Below the pieces are notes generated by a model. It made no database searches. It was not told the origin of the DNA and worked only from the letters and a program-made list of their open reading frames with translations. Below are positions 1 through 6,619 of a stretch of DNA of 10,750 nucleotides, one piece after another. The translations under genes were made by a program, and so were the position numbers. Each line of letters begins with the position of its first letter. Positions within the stretch are counted from its first letter, which is position 1. Source of the stretch: Acetobacteraceae bacterium (lineage in GTDB: Bacteria; Pseudomonadota; Alphaproteobacteria; Acetobacterales; Acetobacteraceae); the NCBI GenBank assembly GCA_003133265.1, contig PKWQ01000271.1, positions 1 through 10,750 on the forward strand, read 5' to 3'.

Positions 1-894
1 CAGGATGCGCGCGACATCGCCGGGCTGCGCGCGCGGCTGTCGAAGATGTTCCATCTGTACGGCCGTAACGGGCCGCACATCTATGCGCTGTCGGCGCTGG
101 ACATCGCGCTGTGGGACATCGCCGGCAAGGCGGCGGGGCTGCCGGTCTGGCGGCTGCTCGGCGGCACCCCGATCAGCGAACTGACCGCCTATGCCAGCCT
201 GCTGCGCTACGGCGCGCCCGATCTGGTGGGCGCGGCCTGCGAGCGGGCGTTGGCGCGCGGCTACCGCGACATCAAGCTGCACGAGACCGAAACCCCGATG
301 GTGCGCGCCGCGCGCGCGGCGATGGGCGCGGGGCCACGGCTGATGGTGGACGTGAACTGCCCCTGGAGCGTCGAGCAGGCGCTCGCCATGGCGCGGGAAT
401 GGCGCGAGAGCGACCTGACATGGCTGGAAGAGCCGGTCTGGCCGCCCGAGGACATGGACGGGCTGGCGCGGGTCCGGCGCGAGGGCGGCATTCCGATCTC
501 CGCCGGCGAGAACTCGGGCGGGCTGTGGGAACTGCGGAAGATGTTCGAGGCCGGCGCGCAGGACAACGTGCAGCCCAGCGTCATCAAGATCGGCGGCATT
601 TCGGCGATGGTGGAGATCGCGGCGCTGGCCAAGGCGTTCGCGGTGCGGCTGGTGCCGCACAACGCCTATTTCGGCCCGGGCTATCTGGCCTCGCTGCATC
701 TGAACGCCGCCCTCGCGCCCACCGCGCCGTTCGAGCGGCTGTTCATCGATCTGGAAGCCAGCCCGCTCGGCGATCTGGTCACGGCCAAGGACGGCAAGGC
801 GACGGTGCCGGACGGGCCGGGCCTGGGCCGCGATCCGGATATGGAGCTGCTGCGCCGCTACGCGCTGAACGATCCCACCGTGCTGCGTGCTTGA
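1..894 (+). CDS. Enolase-superfamily (mandelate racemase/muconate lactonizing type) protein, 5'-truncated
   Basis: The reading frame is open from base 1, so the start codon lies upstream. The visible 297 residues cover the end of the capping domain and the whole TIM barrel, and about 80-100 N-terminal residues are missing compared with the usual 360-400. In fragment numbering, the metal ligands are Asp117 (LMVDVN), Glu143 (WLEEP) and Glu170 (SAGEN). Strand 2 carries K92-L-H94 (a KxH motif), and His220 (VPHNAYF) fits the strand-7 histidine. Strand 6 reads QPSVIKIGG, with Ser193 where mandelate racemases have the Asp of the His-Asp dyad and muconate lactonizing enzymes have a Lys. Family knowledge: these enzymes abstract a proton alpha to a carboxylate, giving dehydration, racemisation or cycloisomerisation. 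The substrate is unknown; a sugar-acid or hydroxy-acid dehydratase is the likeliest guess. A second family member follows after 29 bases, so the two are probably co-transcribed. Confidence 0.88.
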   Translation, partial: QDARDIAGLRARLSKMFHLYGRNGPHIYALSALDIALWDIAGKAAGLPVWRLLGGTPISELTAYASLLRYGAPDLVGAACERALARGYRDIKLHETETPMVRAARAAMGAGPRLMVDVNCPWSVEQALAMAREWRESDLTWLEEPVWPPEDMDGLARVRREGGIPISAGENSGGLWELRKMFEAGAQDNVQPSVIKIGGISAMVEIAALAKAFAVRLVPHNAYFGPGYLASLHLNAALAPTAPFERLFIDLEASPLGDLVTAKDGKATVPDGPGLGRDPDMELLRRYALNDPTVLRA

Positions 895-910
895 AACCTG
901 GGCGCATAAC

Positions 911-915
911 AGGAG
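911..915 (+). promoter_or_regulatory. Ribosome binding site of the second enolase-family gene
   Basis: AGGAG lies eight bases before the ATG at 924. It is the strongest Shine-Dalgarno match near a start in this window and fixes the start of the downstream gene. The 29-base intergenic gap shows no hairpin or clear promoter, which favours co-transcription with the upstream gene. Confidence 0.75.
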
Positions 916-923
916 CATCCGCC

Positions 924-2012
924 ATGAAGATCACCCGCTTGCGCACCCAGGTGGTGCATCTGCCGATCGACCCGCCGATCATCACCGCCATCTTTCCCAC
1001 CATCAGCACCGCCGACTGCGTGCTGGTGTTCCTGGAGACCGATCAGGGACTGGTGGGCGAAGGGCTGGTGTTCTCCATCAACAACCAGCGCCTGACCGTC
1101 ATCCACGACATGATCCGCACGCTGGAGCCGATGGTGCTCGGCATGGACCCGCGCATCGGCGGCAGCCTGAACGCGCGGGCGTGGCGGGAGCTGAATTTCC
1201 TCGGCTATCAGGGCGTCTCCATCGTCGGGCTCGCGGCGGTGGACAACGCGCTGTGGGATTTGCGCGGCAAGGCCGCCGGGCTGAACGTCGCGCATCTGAT
1301 CGGCGCCTGCCGTCCCGCCGTGCCGACCTACGCCAGCGGCGGGCTGTGGCTGTCCTCGTCGATCGACGAACTGCAACGCGAGGCGGAAGGTTTCCTCAAG
1401 CGCGGCTTCAAGGCGATGAAGACCCGCGTCGGGCCGACGGAACCGGAGAAGATGGTGGCCCGCGTGCGCGCGGTGCGCGAGGCGATCGGGCCGGATATCG
1501 GCCTGATGGTCGATGCCAACCAGCAGATGAGCGTCAAGCAGGCGATCCGCATCGGGCGGATGATGGAGGAACTCAACCTGACCTGGTTCGAGGAGCCGGT
1601 GATCTGCCACGACCACGCCGGCGAGGCGGCGATCCGTGCCGCGCTGGATACGCCGCTGGCCTCGGGCGAAACGGTCTACACCCATCGCGGCATCCTTGGG
1701 ATGTTGCAGGCCGGCGCCGCCGACATCCTGATGCCCGATCTGCAACGGATGGGCGGGCCCACCGAGTTCCTCAAGGCCGGGCATCTGTGCGAGGCCTACA
1801 ATATTCCCTGCGCCTCGCATCTGTTCCCGGAAATGAGTCTCGCCCTGCTGGCCGCTCTGCCCGGCGGGCATTATCTGGAGCACATGCCCTGGTTCGAAAA
1901 CATCTACGCGGAGCGGATCGAGCTGGACCAGCAGGGCCGGGCCATCGTGCCGGATCGTCCCGGCTGGGGGTTCAGTTTCGACCCGGCGGCGGTGAAGCGC
2001 TTCGCGGCTTGA
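924..2012 (+). CDS. Mandelate racemase-subgroup enolase-superfamily enzyme, probable acid-sugar dehydratase
   Basis: A 362-residue protein, full length for the family. Residues 1-125 form the capping domain, and the rest is the barrel plus a C-terminal tail. The catalytic set looks complete: K166-T-R168 on strand 2; metal ligands Asp197 (MVDAN), Glu223 (WFEEP) and Glu249 (ASGET); the His-Asp dyad Asp272 (MPDLQRMGG) and His299 (ASHLFPE); and Glu303, at the position of the glutamate general acid in mandelate racemase. The PDLQRMGG and SHLFPE segments resemble mandelate racemase and talarate/galactarate dehydratase-type proteins. Family knowledge: Mg2+-dependent proton abstraction alpha to a carboxylate in the cytoplasm, usually followed by beta-elimination of water. 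The exact substrate cannot be assigned. The ATG start is supported by AGGAG at 911-915 and by the typical opening MKITRLRT. It probably shares a transcript with the upstream paralogue. Confidence 0.93.
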   Translation: MKITRLRTQVVHLPIDPPIITAIFPTISTADCVLVFLETDQGLVGEGLVFSINNQRLTVIHDMIRTLEPMVLGMDPRIGGSLNARAWRELNFLGYQGVSIVGLAAVDNALWDLRGKAAGLNVAHLIGACRPAVPTYASGGLWLSSSIDELQREAEGFLKRGFKAMKTRVGPTEPEKMVARVRAVREAIGPDIGLMVDANQQMSVKQAIRIGRMMEELNLTWFEEPVICHDHAGEAAIRAALDTPLASGETVYTHRGILGMLQAGAADILMPDLQRMGGPTEFLKAGHLCEAYNIPCASHLFPEMSLALLAALPGGHYLEHMPWFENIYAERIELDQQGRAIVPDRPGWGFSFDPAAVKRFAA

Positions 2013-2014
2013 AC

Positions 2015-2044
2015 TTGACGCGCGCCCGGGCAATCGCGACATAA
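2015..2044 (+). promoter_or_regulatory. Weak candidate sigma-70-type promoter before mbfA
   Basis: TTGACG (2015-2020) is followed 18 bases later by ACATAA (2039-2044), or 17 bases later by GACATA. The -35 match is good and the -10 match is poor. Transcription from it would begin close to the ATG at 2051, giving a leaderless or nearly leaderless mRNA, which agrees with the lack of a clear ribosome binding site there. No iron-control element of the usual Irr-bound type is visible in this 38-base gap. The site may be fortuitous. Confidence 0.25.
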
Positions 2045-2050
2045 GCGGCC

Positions 2051-3007
2051 ATGCGCAATTTTTCCGACCTGACCGAACGGGAAATCCTGGCCCTCGCCAT
2101 CGGCAGCGAGGAAGAGGACGGCCGCATCTATACCGACGTCGCCGAAGGACTGCGCGATGACTATCCCGCCACCGCCAAGGTGTTCATGGACATGGTGGCG
2201 GAAGAGAACGAGCACCGAAGGCGGCTGCTCGATCTGTATCGGGAGAAGTTCGGCGAGCATATTCCGCTGATCCGCCGGCAGGATGTGCGCGGGTTCATCC
2301 AGCGCAAGCCGGTCTGGCAGATCCGCCCGCTGGCTCTCGATACCGTTCGCAATCTGGCGCAGACCATGGAACTGGAGACGATGCGCTTCTACCGCCTGGC
2401 GGCGGGACGCAGCACCGATGCCTCGATCCGCAAGCTGCTCGGCGATCTGGCGGAAGCCGAAACGGTGCATGAGCACATCGCCGACCGGCTGGTGGAAGAG
2501 AACCTGCCGACATCGGTCCGCGAGGCGGAGGATGCGGCGGAGCGGCGGCTGTTCCTGCTGCGCGTCATCCAGCCGGGGCTCGCCGGGCTGATGGACGGCT
2601 CGGTTTCCACCCTCGCCCCGCTGTTCGCCGCCGCTTTCGCCACCGGGCGTTCCTGGGACGCCTTCGTGGTCGGCCTCGCCGCCTCGATCGGCGCCGGCAT
2701 CTCGATGGGGTTCGCCGAGGCGCTGTCCGACAATGGCAGCCTGACCGGACGGGGCGCGCCCTGGATCAGGGGCGCGATCTGCGGGCTGATGACCACGCTC
2801 GGCGGCATCGGCCACACATTGCCCTATATGATCGACAGTTTCTGGACGGCCAGCTCGATTGCCTTCGCCGTGGTGGTCGTGGAACTGGCGACGATCAGCT
2901 GGATCCGGTGGAAATACATGGACACGCCGCCGATCTCGGCGGCATTCCAGGTCATGTTCGGCGGTGCGCTGGTGTTCGCCACCGGAATCCTGATCGGCAG
3001 CAGCTGA
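2051..3007 (+). CDS. mbfA: Membrane-bound ferritin MbfA (erythrin/VIT1 fusion), iron exporter
   Basis: A 318-residue protein, the usual length for MbfA. Residues 10-150 are a rubrerythrin/ferritin-like four-helix domain with carboxylate and histidine ligands: Glu20/Glu21, the EENEH segment (Glu51-His55), the MELE segment (Glu107, Glu109), and EAETVHEH (Glu135, Glu137, His140, Glu141). Residues 175-318 are a VIT1/CCC1-like membrane domain opening with GLMDGSVSTLAP, with about five hydrophobic helices near 183-197, 203-220, 241-259, 267-287 and 297-316. Family knowledge: the cytoplasmic ferritin domain binds Fe2+ and the membrane domain exports it. In rhizobia and agrobacteria this protects against iron and peroxide stress and is repressed by Irr; I see no Irr box here. 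A cytochrome b561 gene follows after seven bases. Both domains are intact. The ATG start is preferred although no good Shine-Dalgarno precedes it. Confidence 0.92.
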   Translation: MRNFSDLTEREILALAIGSEEEDGRIYTDVAEGLRDDYPATAKVFMDMVAEENEHRRRLLDLYREKFGEHIPLIRRQDVRGFIQRKPVWQIRPLALDTVRNLAQTMELETMRFYRLAAGRSTDASIRKLLGDLAEAETVHEHIADRLVEENLPTSVREAEDAAERRLFLLRVIQPGLAGLMDGSVSTLAPLFAAAFATGRSWDAFVVGLAASIGAGISMGFAEALSDNGSLTGRGAPWIRGAICGLMTTLGGIGHTLPYMIDSFWTASSIAFAVVVVELATISWIRWKYMDTPPISAAFQVMFGGALVFATGILIGSS

Positions 3008-3010
3008 GGT
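3006..3010 (+). promoter_or_regulatory. Ribosome binding site of the cytochrome b561 gene, overlapping the mbfA stop
   Basis: GAGGT begins on the second base of the mbfA TGA and ends four bases before the ATG at 3015. A terminating ribosome would sit directly on this site, so translation of the two genes is probably coupled. Confidence 0.6.
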
Positions 3011-3014
3011 ACCA

Positions 3015-3569
3015 ATGATATCCGCGACCCGGACGACGACAATATCGCTGACGCAGCGTTACGACCGCACGACTATCTACCTGCACTGGGCCACGGCCGC
3101 GCTGGTGATCGTGCTCTGGATTATTGGCCAGACCATCGATTTCTTCCCTCGTGGCGTGGCGCGCGATGGCTATCGCACGCTGCATATCGCGTTAGGCGTG
3201 ATGCTGGTGGCGGTCGTGTTCATTCTGCTGATGTGGCGGATCGGCGGCGGACGTAAGCTACCAAATGCTGATGCCGGCTTGCTCGGGAAGGCGGCGGCGC
3301 TCATGTACCGGCTGCTCTATGCGATGCTGGTTTCCACCCTGTCGCTCGGGCTGTTCAATCTGTGGCAGCGCGGCGACATGATCGTTTTCGTCGGCCGGGT
3401 TCCCGCCTTCGATCCCGACAACAAGTGGCTGAGCGAGACAGTCGGGGATCTGCACGCGCTGTCGGCGAACTGGATCATGATCCTGGCCGGGCTGCACGCC
3501 GCGGCGGCCTTGTTCCACCATTACATCCTGCGCGACGACGTGCTGCGGCGGATGTCGCCGCGCGGTTAG
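3015..3569 (+). CDS. Cytochrome b561-family di-haem membrane protein
   Basis: A 184-residue inner-membrane protein with about four transmembrane helices, near residues 22-40, 55-75, 94-115 and 148-170. Histidines suited to haem b ligation are His24 (YLHWATA), His57 (TLHIALG), His147 (DLHALS) and His161 (GLHAAAA), with His168/His169 next to the last helix. The LHW opening and the D-x-x-R-T-L-H segment are typical of bacterial b561 proteins. Family knowledge: these pass electrons across or along the membrane, for example between quinone and superoxide or other acceptors; the partner here is unknown. The tight link to mbfA suggests a role in iron or redox stress (inference). The first 90 codons use codons rare in the neighbouring genes (ATA, TTA, CTA, ACT, AAT, CCA), hinting at a different history or relaxed codon choice. 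Confidence 0.9.
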   Translation: MISATRTTTISLTQRYDRTTIYLHWATAALVIVLWIIGQTIDFFPRGVARDGYRTLHIALGVMLVAVVFILLMWRIGGGRKLPNADAGLLGKAAALMYRLLYAMLVSTLSLGLFNLWQRGDMIVFVGRVPAFDPDNKWLSETVGDLHALSANWIMILAGLHAAAALFHHYILRDDVLRRMSPRG

Positions 3570-3594
3570 CATCCCGCGCCGGGCAGGCTATACA
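3566..3594 (+). promoter_or_regulatory. Candidate promoter of the hopanoid operon
   Basis: TTAGCA (3566-3571) and TATACA (3589-3594) are separated by exactly 17 bases. They match the sigma-70 consensus in four and five of six positions. The TATACA lies in the 53-base gap between the b561 stop and hpnA, the longest gap in the window. Predicted transcription would start near 3601, leaving a leader of about 20 bases before the hpnA TTG. No operator or strong terminator is visible in the gap. Confidence 0.42.
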
Positions 3595-3609
3595 AGCGCC
3601 TCGATCTGC

Positions 3610-3614
3610 GAGGT
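3610..3614 (+). promoter_or_regulatory. Ribosome binding site that fixes the hpnA TTG start
   Basis: GAGGT lies eight bases before the TTG at 3623, ideal spacing. The other in-frame TTG, at 3614, overlaps this site and cannot use it. No ATG or GTG in this frame gives a better-placed start ahead of the Rossmann motif. Confidence 0.6.
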
Positions 3615-3622
3615 TGCGGCAT

Positions 3623-4624
3623 TTGGCGGAACTCAAGCCCATATTGGTCACCGGCGCGTCCGGCTTCGTCGGCTCCGCCGTCGCGCGGGCGGCGATCGCG
3701 CGCGGCCATCGCGTGCGCGTCATGGTCCGTCCGACCAGCGACCGGCGCAACCTCGCGGGGCTGGACGTGGAGGTGGTGATCGGCGATCTGACCGATCCGG
3801 CCTCTCTGGCCCGCGCGGTGTCGGGTTGCCGCCATTTGCTGCACGTCGCCGCCGATTACCGGATCTGGGTGCCCGACCCGGCGGCGATGCTGCGTGCCAA
3901 CGTGGACGGCACGCTGGCGATCCTGCGCGCCGGGCAGGCGGCGGGGATCGAGCGCGCGGTTTATTGCAGCTCGGTCGCAGCCCTCGGCCTGACCAAGGAC
4001 GGCACGCCGGCGGACGAGACCACGCCGGTGGACGAGGCCGGCCTGGTCGGCGTCTACAAGCGCTCGAAATACCTGGCCGAGCAGGCGGTGGTCGCGCTGG
4101 CCCGCCAGGGGCAGGACGTGGTGATCGTCAACCCGGCGGCCCCGGTCGGGCCGCGCGACATCAAGCCCACCCCGACCGGGCGGATGATCTCCGACGCCGC
4201 CGCCGGGCGGATGCCGGCCTATGTCGATACCGGGCTGAACGTCGTGCATGTGGCCGACGTGGCCGAGGGCCATCTGCTGGCGCTGGAACGCGGCCGGGCC
4301 GGCGAGCGGTATATCCTGGGCGGCGAGAATTTCCTGCTGCGCGATCTGCTGGCGCTGATCGCCGATGTAGCCGGCCGGCGTGCGCCGTTCATCCGCCTGC
4401 CGGTCGGCGCGGTCTGGCCGGCGGCGCTGGTGATGGAAGGGCTGGCGCGCCTGACCGGGATCGAGCCGCTGGTCACCCGCGACCATCTGAAGATGGCGCG
4501 CAAGAAGATGTTCTTCTCCTCGGCCAAGGCGGCGGCCGAACTCGGCTATGTCCCACGCCCGGCGCGCATGGCGGTGGAGGACGCGGTGGCCTGGTTCCGC
4601 GCCAACGGAGCATCGCGCGGATGA
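3623..4624 (+). CDS. hpnA: Hopanoid-associated sugar epimerase-like protein HpnA
   Basis: A 333-residue extended short-chain dehydrogenase/epimerase, matching the roughly 330 usual for HpnA. The N-terminal NAD(P)-binding motif is TGASGFVG (Gly11, Gly14, Gly17). An acidic GDLTD segment at 54-58 is where the cofactor adenine often binds. The catalytic residues are Ser116/Ser117 (YCSSVAALG) and Tyr145-x-x-x-Lys149 (YKRSK). The C-terminal half, with RDHLKMARKKMFFSS at 286-300, is the substrate domain. Family knowledge: HpnA heads many hopanoid clusters and resembles dihydroflavonol reductases and UDP-sugar epimerases, but its substrate is not firmly established; a role in hopanoid head-group or sugar supply is assumed. 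The TTG start is chosen because of GAGGT at 3610-3614 and because it sits just before the first beta strand. The stop overlaps the hpnB start by four bases (ATGA). Confidence 0.93.
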   Translation: MAELKPILVTGASGFVGSAVARAAIARGHRVRVMVRPTSDRRNLAGLDVEVVIGDLTDPASLARAVSGCRHLLHVAADYRIWVPDPAAMLRANVDGTLAILRAGQAAGIERAVYCSSVAALGLTKDGTPADETTPVDEAGLVGVYKRSKYLAEQAVVALARQGQDVVIVNPAAPVGPRDIKPTPTGRMISDAAAGRMPAYVDTGLNVVHVADVAEGHLLALERGRAGERYILGGENFLLRDLLALIADVAGRRAPFIRLPVGAVWPAALVMEGLARLTGIEPLVTRDHLKMARKKMFFSSAKAAAELGYVPRPARMAVEDAVAWFRANGASRG

Positions 4625-5745
4625 CGGCGCTGGCGCTGCTGTCCGCTGCCGTCTGGGTCTATCTGCTCGGCTTTCACGGCCGGTTTTGGCAGGGCGGGCC
4701 GGTGCTCGTGCCCTCACCCGTCGGACAACGCGCGGCGTTCCCCGATGTCGCCATGGTGGTGCCCGCGCGCGATGAGGCGGAGGCGATCGCGGGCAGCCTG
4801 ACCTCCCTGCTGGCGCAGGACTATCCGGGGAATGTCCGCGTCATCCTGGTGGACGACGCCAGCGCCGACGGCACCGGCGACATCGCCCGCCGGCTGGCCG
4901 ATCCGCGTCTGACGGTGCTGACCGGCCAGCCGCGCCCGGCTGGATGGAGCGGCAAGCTCTGGGCGGTCGCCCAGGGGATCGCCGAGACCGGCCGTGCCGA
5001 GTTCGTGCTGCTGAGCGATGCCGATATCGTCCACGACCCGCGCCATCTGGCCGCCCTGGTGGCGCAGGCCGAGCGGCACGGGCTGGATATGGTCTCGGAG
5101 ATGGTCGAGCTCGCCTGCGACAGCCTGGCCGAGCGGGCGCTGGTGCCGGCCTTCGTGTTCTTCTTCCAGCTGCTCTACCCCTTCGCCCGGGTGAACGATC
5201 CGCTGTCCGCCACGGCGGCGGCGGCCGGCGGCACGATCCTGATCCGCCGCCGGGCGCTGGAGCGTATCGGCGGGATCGCGGCGGTGCGGGGCGCGCTGAT
5301 CGACGACGTGGCGCTGGCGGCGGCGGTGAAGCAGGGCGGGCGCATCTGGCTTGGCCATTCGGCGCTGGCGCGCTCGGTCCGGCCCTATCCGGGGGTTGCC
5401 GACATCTGGCGCATGGTGGCGCGCACGGCCTATGTGCAGCTCCGCTTCTCGCCGGTGCTGCTGGTCGGCGCCACGCTCGGGATGGCGCTGGTGTGGCTGG
5501 CGCCGGCGGCCTTGGCGCTGTTCGGCGCCGGGGGTGCGCGGCTGCTGGGCCTGCTCGCCTGGGCCGGTTCCGCCGCGTCCTACCTGCCCACGCTGCGCCG
5601 GTTCCGCCGCTCGCCGTTCTGGGCGCTCGCCCTGCCTGCCGTGGCGTGCTTCTACATGGCCGCGACCATCGGCTCGGCGGTGAACCATTACCGGGGCCGT
5701 GGCGTGGTGTGGAAGCGCCGCGCCTATCAGGGGGCCGGGGTGTGA
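4621..5745 (+). CDS. hpnB: Hopanoid-associated membrane glycosyltransferase HpnB
   Basis: A 374-residue family 2 glycosyltransferase. There is an N-terminal hydrophobic helix at 3-20. The GT-A domain carries VPARDE at 47-52, VDDASADGT at 77-85, the metal-binding D133-A-D135, the acidic I-D228-D229-V segment in the position of the catalytic base, and QLRF at 273-276 in place of the processive QxxRW motif. C-terminal membrane helices lie near 277-301, 304-322 and 333-351. Family knowledge: HpnB is cluster-encoded in hopanoid producers and is thought to add a sugar to extended hopanoids at the inner membrane; acceptor and donor are not proven. The ATG overlaps the hpnA stop in ATGA, and GGAG at 4607-4610, inside the end of hpnA, serves as ribosome binding site. 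The next junction, with hpnC, is GTGA. Confidence 0.93.
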   Translation: MTALALLSAAVWVYLLGFHGRFWQGGPVLVPSPVGQRAAFPDVAMVVPARDEAEAIAGSLTSLLAQDYPGNVRVILVDDASADGTGDIARRLADPRLTVLTGQPRPAGWSGKLWAVAQGIAETGRAEFVLLSDADIVHDPRHLAALVAQAERHGLDMVSEMVELACDSLAERALVPAFVFFFQLLYPFARVNDPLSATAAAAGGTILIRRRALERIGGIAAVRGALIDDVALAAAVKQGGRIWLGHSALARSVRPYPGVADIWRMVARTAYVQLRFSPVLLVGATLGMALVWLAPAALALFGAGGARLLGLLAWAGSAASYLPTLRRFRRSPFWALALPAVACFYMAATIGSAVNHYRGRGVVWKRRAYQGAGV

Positions 5746-6587
5746 GCGAAGGCCCGACGAACGAGAATGTGGAGATCTGGTCCGGCAAGGATCGCGGCGA
5801 CGAGAATTTCCCGGTCGGCTCGGCGCTGATCCGCGCCGACCTGCGCGCGCACATCCACGCCTACTATGCCTTCGCCCGCAACGCCGACGACATCTCCGAC
5901 AGCGGCACGCTGGCGCCGGCGGACAAGCTCGCCCGACTGGACGCGATGGAGGACGTGCTGCTGGGCAGGCGCGCCGACGGATCGCCCAGCGCGGCGCGAC
6001 TGCGCCAGAGCCTCGCCGAGACCGGGGTCAGCCCGGTCCACGCCACCGACCTGCTGATCGCCTTCCGCCGCGACGTGACCAAGCTGCGCTACGAGAACTG
6101 GGACGAGCTGTACGACTACTGCCGCTACTCGGCGATGCCGGTCGGCCGCTACGTGCTGGATGTGCATGGCGAGGCCGCCGCGACGCACGCGCCGTCCGAT
6201 GCGCTGTGTGCCGCCTTGCAGGTGCTGAACCATATTCAGGACTGCGCCAAGGACCTCGCCGCGCTGGATCGCTGCTACCTGCCGCGCGACCTGCTGGCCC
6301 GCTTCGGCGCCTCGGTCGAGGATGTGCGCGGCTCAGCCGAGACGCCGGGCCTGCGCCGGGTGTTCGACACGCTGCTGGCGCGTGTGGACACGCTGAACCG
6401 GGAGGCGATCGAGTTGCCCCGGCGCACGCGCAGCCGCCGGTTGCGGCTGGAGACCGCGGTGATCGTCGGGCTGGCCAACCGCCTGACCCGGCGGCTGAAG
6501 CGCGGCGATCCGCTGGCCACGCGGGTGAAGCTGACGAAGGGGGATGGCGTGGGAAGTCTGATCGCCGCTCTGCGGTTCCTGCTGTGA
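5742..6587 (+). CDS. hpnC: Hydroxysqualene synthase HpnC
   Basis: A 281-residue all-alpha squalene/phytoene synthase-family protein, normal length. The aspartate-rich motifs that bind Mg2+-diphosphate are N-A-D49-D50-I-S-D53 and, on the later helix, LNHIQD167-C-A-K-D171. SxMPVGRYVLD at 130-140 is typical of HpnC. Family knowledge: it converts presqualene diphosphate made by HpnD to hydroxysqualene, releasing diphosphate, in the cytoplasm or at the membrane face. The GTG start overlaps the hpnB stop by four bases. AGGGGG at 5729-5734 gives a modest ribosome binding site, and the N-terminal segment up to ENFPVGSALI is of the expected size. The first motif reads DDISD rather than the more usual DDIAD, a conservative change. 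The assignment over a generic squalene synthase rests on the order hpnC-hpnD-hpnE and the NHIQDCAKD motif. Confidence 0.94.
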   Translation: MSEGPTNENVEIWSGKDRGDENFPVGSALIRADLRAHIHAYYAFARNADDISDSGTLAPADKLARLDAMEDVLLGRRADGSPSAARLRQSLAETGVSPVHATDLLIAFRRDVTKLRYENWDELYDYCRYSAMPVGRYVLDVHGEAAATHAPSDALCAALQVLNHIQDCAKDLAALDRCYLPRDLLARFGASVEDVRGSAETPGLRRVFDTLLARVDTLNREAIELPRRTRSRRLRLETAVIVGLANRLTRRLKRGDPLATRVKLTKGDGVGSLIAALRFLL

Positions 6588-6619
6588 CGCCGCCCGTGAC
6601 TCCCCCCATGACGCCATTG
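6584..6619 (+). repeat. Three 12-base tandem units, each with an overlapping start and stop codon
   Basis: Units begin at 6584 (GTGACGCCGCCC), 6596 (GTGACTCCCCCC) and 6608 (ATGACGCCATTG). Each opens with RTGAC. In the hpnD frame each first codon is a possible start. In the hpnC frame each TGA (6585, 6597, 6609) is a stop, though only the first is needed. It looks like local amplification of the stop/start overlap; function, if any, is unknown. Confidence 0.7.

Noticed and set aside
111..923. Upstream extension of the second enolase-family frame
   Set aside because: It overlaps the first enolase-family gene in another frame and translates to low-complexity Arg/Ala/Gly sequence. AGGAG plus ATG 924 gives the family's normal N-terminus.
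2024..2031. GCCCGGGC palindrome between the enolase pair and mbfA, considered as a terminator
   Set aside because: It has no loop and no following T run; short GC palindromes are common by chance at this base composition.
858..2042. Long antisense open frame (394 codons) opposite the second enolase-family gene
   Set aside because: Composition is typical of a GC-rich shadow frame (many Arg, His, Gln, Gly), there is no recognisable motif, and the opposite strand holds a clearly conserved enzyme.
3566..4717. Long antisense open frame (383 codons) opposite hpnA
   Set aside because: It is a shadow of the hpnA codons, rich in Arg/His/Gln with no domain; hpnA has intact NAD-binding and YxxxK motifs.
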